The notes under the pieces are model-generated. The model searched no databases and was not told the origin of the DNA. It saw only the letters and a list, made by a program, of their open reading frames with translations. DNA of 64,000 nucleotides from IMCC26256 sp046081705 (GTDB lineage Bacteria; Actinomycetota; Acidimicrobiia; IMCC26256). The position numbers and the translations under genes are program-made. The DNA is taken from assembly GCA_046081705.1 (NCBI GenBank), contig JBJTWK010000095.1, positions 11,241 to 75,240 of the forward strand, in the 5' to 3' direction. This document shows positions 58,634 to 64,000 of the stretch, one piece after another; position 1 is the first letter of the stretch; each line of letters begins with the position of its first letter.

Positions 58634-59556
58634 GCCTCCTCCTCGGTGAGTTGCAGGAACACGTCCTCGAGCGTCGTACGGCCCGTGCTGAGGGAGTCGA
58701 GCGGGGCGTCGACCGAGAGCAGGTGGTCGGCGAGTGCACGGACGAGTCGCGCGTCCGACGCGGCCGCGACGCGGTACTCCCCCGTCTGCTCCGAGCAGGC
58801 CCCGGCGGGCAGGCCGAGGGCGGCCGACAGCGCGGCGAGGTCGAGGCCGGCGCGGCTCGTGAACCGGACCTCGTGGCGGGGTGCGGCGCCGGTGAGCTCG
58901 TCCGGGGTGCCGTCGGCCACGACGCGCCCGTGGTCGACGATCACGATGCGGTCGCAGAGCGACTCGGCCTCGTCGAGGTAGTGGGTCGTGAGGACGATGG
59001 TGGTCCCGGCGTCGCGCAGCGCGCGCACGAGGTCCCAGGTCGTCGCCCGGGCGCGTGGGTCCATCCCGGCGGTCGGTTCGTCGAGGAAGAGCACTTCGGG
59101 GCGTCCGACGAGCGCGAGGGCGAGGGACAGCCGCTGGTACTGGCCGCCCGACAGGCGCCGCACCGGGGTGCGGGCGGAGTCGGTGAGCCCGACCCGAGCG
59201 AGGAGTTCGTCGGGATCGGCCGCACCGTCGTAGAAGGCGGTGTAGAGCCGCAGGGTCTCGATCGTCCGCAGGCCCGGCGAGAGTCCGCCGGACTGCAGCA
59301 TCACGCCGATGCGGGGACGCAGGCGCTCCCCGTCGACCCAGGGGTCGAGTCCGAGGACCCGCACCGTGCCGCCGTCGGCGCGCCGGTACCCCTCGAGCAC
59401 CTCGACCGTGGTGGTCTTGCCCGCCCCGTTCGGCCCGAGGAGCCCGAACACCTCACCCGGGGCGACCCGCAGCGAGATGCCGTCAACCGCCCGGCGCTCC
59501 CCGTAGGTCTTCTCGAGCCCCGCGACCTCGATCGCCCACTGGGCCCCGGCATCCAT
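58630..59556 (-). CDS. ABC transporter ATP-binding protein
   Basis: A 308-residue ATPase of the DrrA/ABC-2 type. Walker A GLLGPNGAGKTTTVEVL, signature RRLSGGQYQRLSLALAL, Walker B VLFLDEPTAGMD and the H-loop VLTTHYLDEAE are all intact. A C-terminal extension of about 80 residues (RHEVRFTSRAGLDLAALSAA) is typical of this class. ATG 59556 is chosen because it gives the family start; an upstream frame to 59649 is not conserved. It pairs with the permease to export an unknown compound. Confidence 0.94.
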   Translation of the reverse strand: MDAGAQWAIEVAGLEKTYGERRAVDGISLRVAPGEVFGLLGPNGAGKTTTVEVLEGYRRADGGTVRVLGLDPWVDGERLRPRIGVMLQSGGLSPGLRTIETLRLYTAFYDGAADPDELLARVGLTDSARTPVRRLSGGQYQRLSLALALVGRPEVLFLDEPTAGMDPRARATTWDLVRALRDAGTTIVLTTHYLDEAESLCDRIVIVDHGRVVADGTPDELTGAAPRHEVRFTSRAGLDLAALSAALGLPAGACSEQTGEYRVAAASDARLVRALADHLLSVDAPLDSLSTGRTTLEDVFLQLTEEEA

Positions 59557-59565
59557 CGGGTCGGG

Positions 59566-59590
59566 ATCGTACCGGCTGACGTGGCAACAT
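59566..59590. promoter_or_regulatory. Back-to-back promoters, ABC genes and crtYc
   Basis: On the minus strand TACGAT (59571-59566) ends 9 nt before ATG 59556 of the ABC ATPase. On the plus strand CAACAT (59585-59590) ends 9 nt before ATG 59600 of crtYc. Only 43 bp separate the start codons; both appear leaderless. Confidence 0.4.
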
Positions 59591-59599
59591 CCTCGACCG

Positions 59600-59938
59600 A
59601 TGGACCGCGCGCAGTACCTCCTCCTCATGGGCGCGTGCCTGCTCATCACACTGCCGCTCGAGGTCGTCCTCGGGGCCCGCGTCTACCGCTCCCCGCGGCG
59701 CCTGTGGCGGGCGCTCTGGCCGATGCTCGTGGTCTTCGTGGCCTGGGACCTCATCGTGATCGCCCGGGACCACTGGCGGTTCTCGGAGCGGTACACGACC
59801 GGGATCCTCCTCCCGGGTCGCGTCCCGCTCGAGGAGGTCGTGTTCTTCGTGGTGATCCCGATCTGCGGGCTCCTCAGCCTCGACACGGTCCGGCGCATCC
59901 TCGCCCTCATCGCAGAACGCCGACGTGACCGTGCCTGA
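59600..59938 (+). CDS. crtYc: Lycopene cyclase subunit CrtYc
   Basis: A 112-residue membrane protein, one half of the actinobacterial heterodimeric lycopene beta-cyclase. It has three helices (YLLLMGACLLITLPLEVVLG first). The LPGRVPLEEVVFFVVIPICG stretch carries the P-x-E-E-x-x-F motif needed for cyclisation. The next gene, crtYd, encodes the other half, and the reading frames overlap by 14 nt. Together they turn lycopene into beta-carotene. Confidence 0.93.
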   Translation: MDRAQYLLLMGACLLITLPLEVVLGARVYRSPRRLWRALWPMLVVFVAWDLIVIARDHWRFSERYTTGILLPGRVPLEEVVFFVVIPICGLLSLDTVRRILALIAERRRDRA

Positions 59939-60251
59939 GTACACGATCCTCGCGGCGCTGTCGGTCGTCGCGGTGGTGCTCCTCGAGGTGCGGTGGTGGC
60001 GGACCGGGCTGTTCCGTGATCCCGCCTACTGGCTCGCGATGGCCATCTGCTTCGGATTCATGATCGTCGTGAACGGATGGCTCACGAAGCTCACCGCCCC
60101 GATCGTGATCTACGACGGTCGGTTCAACCTCGGGGTGCGCTTCCCGTGGGACATCCCGGTCGAGGACTTCCTGTTCGGCTTCTCGATGCTGACCCTCACG
60201 ATGCTCCTCTGGGACCGGGCCGGCACCGGATCGCCGACCGCCGACCGGTAA
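59925..60251 (+). CDS. crtYd: Lycopene cyclase subunit CrtYd
   Basis: A 108-residue partner of CrtYc with three helices. FPWDIPVEDFLFGFSMLTLT carries the P-x-E-D-x-x-F motif. APIVIYDGRFNLGVR is the loop typical of the second subunit. GTG 59925 overlaps the crtYc end, so the two subunits are made in a coupled way. In other groups both parts are one fused protein. Its stop codon TAA is part of the -10-like TAACCT of crtZ. Confidence 0.92.
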   Translation: MTVPEYTILAALSVVAVVLLEVRWWRTGLFRDPAYWLAMAICFGFMIVVNGWLTKLTAPIVIYDGRFNLGVRFPWDIPVEDFLFGFSMLTLTMLLWDRAGTGSPTADR

Positions 60252-60254
60252 CCT
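60249..60254 (+). promoter_or_regulatory. Putative -10 box (TAACCT) for leaderless crtZ
   Basis: TAACCT includes the crtYd stop TAA and ends 7 nt before ATG 60262; no ribosome-binding site is visible. crtZ may be separately expressed as well as cotranscribed. Confidence 0.35.
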
Positions 60255-60261
60255 GTCGTCC

Positions 60262-60750
60262 ATGGGTCCGGTGCTGCTCGCCCTCGCCGTGTTCATCGCC
60301 ATGGAGCCGATCACGACCGTCGTGCACCGCATCGTCATGCACGGCCGCGGTTGGGGTTGGCACCGCAGCCACCACCGCCCAACCACCGGGCGCTTCGAGG
60401 CGAACGACCTCTACCCGGTGGTGTTCTCGGCGCTGACCATCGCCGTCCTCTGCGTCGGGGTCTTCGGCGGCGTCGGCGTGCTCGTGCCGGTCGGCATCGG
60501 GGTCACCGCCTACGGCGCCGCCTACACCCTCCTCCACGACGTCGCGATCCACCGCCGGCTCCCGATCCGGACCCCGGGGCGGCTCCTCGACCCGTGGCGA
60601 CGGGCCCACGCCGTCCACCACCGGTGGAACGGCGCGCCCTACGGGTTCCTCGTGCCGGTCGTGCCGCGACGGTTGCGGGATCGGGAGGAGTCCAACCCGG
60701 TCGCCGCCGAGGCCGTCGCCCGACCGATGGGTCAGGCTCGGGTCAGGTAG
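60262..60750 (+). CDS. crtZ: Beta-carotene hydroxylase CrtZ
   Basis: A 162-residue di-iron membrane hydroxylase. The four His boxes are present: HRIVMH, WHRSHH, HDVAIH and HAVHH. It adds 3-hydroxyl groups to beta-carotene, giving zeaxanthin by way of cryptoxanthin. Helices are VLLALAVFIAMEPITTVV and two in the middle. The 3' end overlaps the convergent crtB gene by 19 nt. CrtZ rather than a fatty acid hydroxylase is favoured by the cluster. Confidence 0.93.
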   Translation: MGPVLLALAVFIAMEPITTVVHRIVMHGRGWGWHRSHHRPTTGRFEANDLYPVVFSALTIAVLCVGVFGGVGVLVPVGIGVTAYGAAYTLLHDVAIHRRLPIRTPGRLLDPWRRAHAVHHRWNGAPYGFLVPVVPRRLRDREESNPVAAEAVARPMGQARVR

Positions 60751-61583
60751 GCCCCGGCCACCATTCCGACCCGTCGGGGCGTGGAGACGCGGGCCCGCCG
60801 GGTGAAGACGTCGTCGCCGTTGGCCTCGATGCGCCCGAGGATGGCGCCGTACATCCGGTGCGCCACCCGGATGCAACGGCGCGATGCGGGCGGCAGGAAC
60901 GGCCGGCCCGCGACGGACGACGCGTAGAACTCCCGGGTGCGGGCGATCTCGAACGCCATGAGGTCGTGCCACGCCGCGTCCACCCGACGGTCGAACGGAT
61001 CGACCCCGAACCGTCGGAGGTCCTCCTGCGGGAGGTAGACGCGGCCCCGTTCGAGGTCCTCGCCGACGTCGCGGAGGAAGTTCGTGAGCTGGAACGCGAC
61101 CCCGAGGTCGCGCGCAGGCCCGGTGGCGGCGGCGAGGTCCGACGGACCGAGGATCGGGAGCATCATCTCCCCGATCACTGCGGCCGAACCGTCCATGTAC
61201 TCCATGAGGTCGTCGAAGGTCTCGTACGTGGCGACCGTGAGGTCCATGGTCATCGAGTGGAGGAAGCGTCGGAAGCAGTCGTCGCCGATGTCGAACCGCC
61301 GAACCGTGTCGACGACCGCCTTGAGGACGAGGTCGTCGGAGTCGCCCGCTGCGAGGTCCCGCCGGAACCGTTCCCCGAACTCGGCGAGCGCCTCGGCCCG
61401 GGCCTCGGTGGGCGCCGGTCCCAGGTCGTCGACGATGTCGTCGGCGTGGCGGCAGAACCCATACAGCGCGTGCACGTGGGGCCGCAGGGGCCGGGGCAGG
61501 AGGAAGGTCGACGCGTAGTAGGTCGTGCCGTGGGCACGGTTCAACTCCCGGCACCTCGCGTACGACGCCTCGAGCGTGGTCAC
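60732..61583 (-). CDS. crtB: Phytoene synthase
   Basis: A 283-residue prenyl synthase condensing two GGPP into phytoene. The Asp-rich motifs are RHADDIVDDLG near residue 45 and FQLTNFLRDVGEDLERGRVY near residue 165. STFLLPRPLRPHVHALYGFC and YLPQEDLRRFGV are also typical. GTG 61583 overlaps the crtI stop by 4 nt, giving crtE-crtI-crtB coupling. The C-terminal end runs 19 nt into the crtZ frame on the other strand. Confidence 0.97.
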   Translation of the reverse strand: MTTLEASYARCRELNRAHGTTYYASTFLLPRPLRPHVHALYGFCRHADDIVDDLGPAPTEARAEALAEFGERFRRDLAAGDSDDLVLKAVVDTVRRFDIGDDCFRRFLHSMTMDLTVATYETFDDLMEYMDGSAAVIGEMMLPILGPSDLAAATGPARDLGVAFQLTNFLRDVGEDLERGRVYLPQEDLRRFGVDPFDRRVDAAWHDLMAFEIARTREFYASSVAGRPFLPPASRRCIRVAHRMYGAILGRIEANGDDVFTRRARVSTPRRVGMVAGAYLTRA

Positions 61584-63058
61584 GTCCGCCGTCGGCTGCG
61601 GTCCCAGGCCCGGACCCGTTCGGCCGCCAGACGTCCGGAGATGAGGACCATCGGGACGCCGACGCCCGGGGTCGTGCTCGATCCGGTGAAGAACACCCCC
61701 GGAATCCGTCGGTCACGGTTGGCCGCCCGGAACGCGCCGGTCTGGAAGAACGTGTGGGCGAGCGCGAACGGAGTCCCGCGCTCCATGCCCTGCTCCGCCC
61801 AGTCGACCGGATCGAGGTAGGTCTCGGTCTCCACCTCGACCGGGTAGCCGAGCGCCCCGACCCGGGCGACGAGGTCGTCGCGACGCCGCGCACGCTCTCC
61901 CCGCCAGTCGATCGTGCCGTCGAGGTTCGGGGCCGGTTCGAGGACGTAGAGCGATGTGGCGCCCTCGGGCGCCATCGACGGATCGGACAGCGACGGTGCG
62001 GTGACGAGGATCGACGGGTCCCGCATGGTCGTGCCGCGATCGAGGAGGTCGGTGAACGCCCCCTCCCACTCGGAGCCGAAGTGGATGTTGTGGTGGGTCG
62101 CCGCCTCGGGCATCGCCCCGCGCACACCGGCGAGCCACAGCATGCAGGACGGCGAGTAGCGCCCGCGCGCCGCGACCCGAGGGGTCGGCACGTCGAGCAG
62201 GTCGCGGTAGGCGATCGGGAGGTCCGGGTTCGCGACCACGGCGTCGGCCGGGATGAACGTGCCGTCGGCGAGGTGCACCCCGCGGGTGCCGCCGCTGCGC
62301 GACACCTCGATGCGTGCGACCGCGGTGCCGTACCGGAACTGTGCGCCCGCCGCCGTGGCGGCGGCCTCGAGCCCGGTCGCCATGCGGTGCATCCCGCCGT
62401 CCGGGAAGAACACGCCCTCGACGCTGTCCATGTAGGTGATGACGCAGTAGATCGCCAGGGCGTCGAACGGCGAGAGTCCGGCGTACATGGCCTGGAAGGA
62501 GAAGAGCTTGTGCAGCCGTTCGTCGTCGAAGAACGACGCCACCTTGCGGTGGACGCTGCGCAGGCCCCCCATCCGGATGATCCGCACCAGAGTGCCGAGC
62601 CGCGTCACGTAGTCGAGCGGTGAATCGAAGTTCCGGTCGATGAAGTCGGGCATCTCGAGGCGGTAGAGCTCACCGAGCCAGTCGCAGAACGGGCCGAACG
62701 CTGCGGCCTCCGCAGGACCGCACACGGCGCGGATCTCCTCGGTCATCGCGTCACGACCGTGGCGCACACGCAGCGACGACCCGTCCGGGTACACGGCCCG
62801 GTACATCGGGTCGACGGGCCGCAACGTCACGTGGTCGTCCATGTCGGCGCCGGCCGCCGCGAAGACGTCCCGCAGCAGGCCCGGCATCGTCATCACGCAT
62901 GGTCCGGTGTCCATCCGGTACCCGGCCCGTTCGATCACCCCGGCGCGGCCGCCCGGGATCGGGCCGCGCTCGACCACGGTGACGTCGTGCTCACGACCGG
63001 CGAGGTGGCAGGCGGCCGACAGGCCCCCGAGGCCCGCTCCGATGACGACGACACGCAC
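61580..63058 (-). CDS. crtI: Phytoene desaturase
   Basis: A 492-residue FAD enzyme taking phytoene to lycopene in four steps. The N-terminal FAD motif is VVVIGAGLGGLSAACHLAG. YRMDTGPCVMTMPGLLRDVF is the substrate-loop region, and PGVFFTGSSTTPGVGVPMVL is the C-terminal signature. GTG 63058 begins the FAD domain directly. The gene lies between crtE (6 nt gap) and crtB (4-nt overlap). Confidence 0.97.
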   Translation of the reverse strand: MRVVVIGAGLGGLSAACHLAGREHDVTVVERGPIPGGRAGVIERAGYRMDTGPCVMTMPGLLRDVFAAAGADMDDHVTLRPVDPMYRAVYPDGSSLRVRHGRDAMTEEIRAVCGPAEAAAFGPFCDWLGELYRLEMPDFIDRNFDSPLDYVTRLGTLVRIIRMGGLRSVHRKVASFFDDERLHKLFSFQAMYAGLSPFDALAIYCVITYMDSVEGVFFPDGGMHRMATGLEAAATAAGAQFRYGTAVARIEVSRSGGTRGVHLADGTFIPADAVVANPDLPIAYRDLLDVPTPRVAARGRYSPSCMLWLAGVRGAMPEAATHHNIHFGSEWEGAFTDLLDRGTTMRDPSILVTAPSLSDPSMAPEGATSLYVLEPAPNLDGTIDWRGERARRRDDLVARVGALGYPVEVETETYLDPVDWAEQGMERGTPFALAHTFFQTGAFRAANRDRRIPGVFFTGSSTTPGVGVPMVLISGRLAAERVRAWDRSRRRT

Positions 63059-63064
63059 GGCGGA

Positions 63065-64000
63065 TCAGCGATCCCGCCAGGCCACGAAGTTGCCGAGTTC
63101 GGCGAGGGCGTGGCGGGCGCCGTCGGAGATGTCGGCCCGGTGGAGCGCCGTCATGGACTCGTCGACGAGTCGCTGGATCGAGCGCTCGACCTCGTCGACG
63201 GCCCCGCTCGAGACGAGCAGATCACACAGCGCCTCCACCTCGGCGTCGCTGAGGTCCGGCGAGCCGATCCGGTCGAGGAGTGCCGACGCGGTCGGGTCCG
63301 CGCCCCGGGACGCGTAGGCGACGAGCGGGGTCAGCTTGCCCTCCCGGAGGTCGTCGCCGACCGGCTTGCCCGTGACGGACGCGTCGCCGAACACCCCGAG
63401 GAGGTCGTCGCGCATCTGGAAGGCCTCGCCGAGCGGCAGGCCGAAGGCCGAGAGGTCCTCGGCGAGGTCGTCGAACCGACCGGCGAGCGCGGTGCCGAGG
63501 TGGAGCGGACGTTCGACCGTGTACTTGCCGGACTTGTACCACTCGATCCGACGGGCCCGATCGGCGTCCCGACCCCCCGATGCCGTGCCGAGCAGGTCGA
63601 GGTACTGCCCGACGCACAGCTCGACCCGGAGCTCGTCGAAGAGCCGTCGTGCGACTTCGGGTGCCCCGGTCATGAGGATGTCGGCGTACACGAACGCGAA
63701 GTCGCCGATGAGGATGGCCGCGCCCTCGCCGAAGCGGCGGTCCTCGCCGTTCCACCCTGCTTCGCCGTGGCGGGCCATGAAGCGCCGGTGGATCGCCGGG
63801 AGGCCGCGACGGCGGTCGGACCCGTCCATGATGTCGTCGTGGATGAGCGCGAACGTGTGCAGCAGTTCGAGCGCTGCCCCCGCGTCGACGACGAGTTCGT
63901 CGGATCCGGCGCCCCCCGCACCGATGTAGGCCCAGTGGCAGAAGGCCGGGCGGAGCCGCTTGCCCCCGGCTCGGACGAGTTCGAGCAGGGCCTCGAGGGG
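63065..64000 (-). CDS. crtE: Geranylgeranyl diphosphate synthase (5' partial)
   Basis: The frame continues past base 64000, so the N-terminus is outside the window; 311 residues are visible. The first Asp-rich motif is LIHDDIMDGSDRRRG and the second FQMRDDLLGVFGDASVTGKP. GGKRLRPAFCHWAYIGAG precedes them. The short span between the two motifs and the cluster position favour a GGPP synthase feeding crtB. Chain length cannot be fixed from sequence alone. The gene heads the crtE-crtI-crtB unit. Confidence 0.93.
   Translation of the reverse strand, partial: PLEALLELVRAGGKRLRPAFCHWAYIGAGGAGSDELVVDAGAALELLHTFALIHDDIMDGSDRRRGLPAIHRRFMARHGEAGWNGEDRRFGEGAAILIGDFAFVYADILMTGAPEVARRLFDELRVELCVGQYLDLLGTASGGRDADRARRIEWYKSGKYTVERPLHLGTALAGRFDDLAEDLSAFGLPLGEAFQMRDDLLGVFGDASVTGKPVGDDLREGKLTPLVAYASRGADPTASALLDRIGSPDLSDAEVEALCDLLVSSGAVDEVERSIQRLVDESMTALHRADISDGARHALAELGNFVAWRDR

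Overview
The window is about 70% GC, densely packed and bacterial. It encodes a 20S proteasome with the Pup-tagging system (mpa, dop, pup, prcB, prcA, pafA), a DUF4193 zinc-ribbon protein, an FtsR-type MerR regulator, a fused FbiC, heterodimeric CrtYc/CrtYd lycopene cyclase and many GTG starts. Together these point to an actinobacterium. The lack of pafBC beside pafA and the mix of other genes suggest a deep branch such as Acidimicrobiia; that placement is inference. No tRNA, rRNA, insertion sequence, prophage or CRISPR array was seen.

Region 1 (1-8460) is a glycine-cleavage neighbourhood: ftsR (5' end cut), hpt, a bifunctional-nuclease-family gene, a second MerR gene, a PD-(D/E)XK-like gene and gcvT, then a tandem glycine riboswitch ahead of gcvP, an FKBP isomerase and a membrane J-domain protein. 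A dif-like palindrome lies at 8469-8496 between convergent genes. Region 2 (8523-19409, all minus strand) holds Nudix, GNAT, a conserved actinobacterial protein, lnt, DUF4193, a duplicated ThyX-like protein, a degenerate lipid-kinase-like protein, helY, tatC and tatA with small membrane proteins. GDPD (plus strand) and lepB follow.

Region 3 (20294-28480) is the proteasome/pupylation cluster on the minus strand, with DUF3866 and lepB at its downstream end. Region 4 (28807-32041) has a ferredoxin and a two-gene metal-transport unit: a soluble MgtE-N/CBS protein and an Nramp-like transporter with altered metal motifs. A structured leader with a 20-residue upstream ORF precedes this unit. Region 5 (32048-39496, minus) has marP, then trmI-ttuA-ttuB (tRNA T-loop m1A58 and s2T54), three small envelope-type proteins, a DacB-type carboxypeptidase and a split ADP-forming acyl-CoA synthetase.

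Region 6 (39535-43917) is a four-gene coupled operon: GH84 beta-N-acetylglucosaminidase, GT2, NagA and FIST. Region 7 (44048-55152) contains transketolase and transaldolase, a methyltransferase-Mug fusion, fbiC with an adenosine-kinase-like gene and a LOG-family gene, an M20 peptidase and a Cys-rich conserved protein. Region 8 (55159-59556) has an SDR with a probable CTG start, a lone GroES-like protein, ctaB, a TlpA-type thioredoxin and an ABC-2 exporter. Region 9 (59600-64000) is a carotenoid cluster sufficient for GGPP to zeaxanthin: crtE (cut by the window end), crtI, crtB, crtYc, crtYd, crtZ.

Two habits recur. Neighbouring genes commonly share 4-nt ATGA or GTGA overlaps, so translational coupling is pervasive. 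Many transcription-unit starts show a TANNNT box 6-9 nt before ATG or GTG with no Shine-Dalgarno sequence, the signature of leaderless mRNAs.
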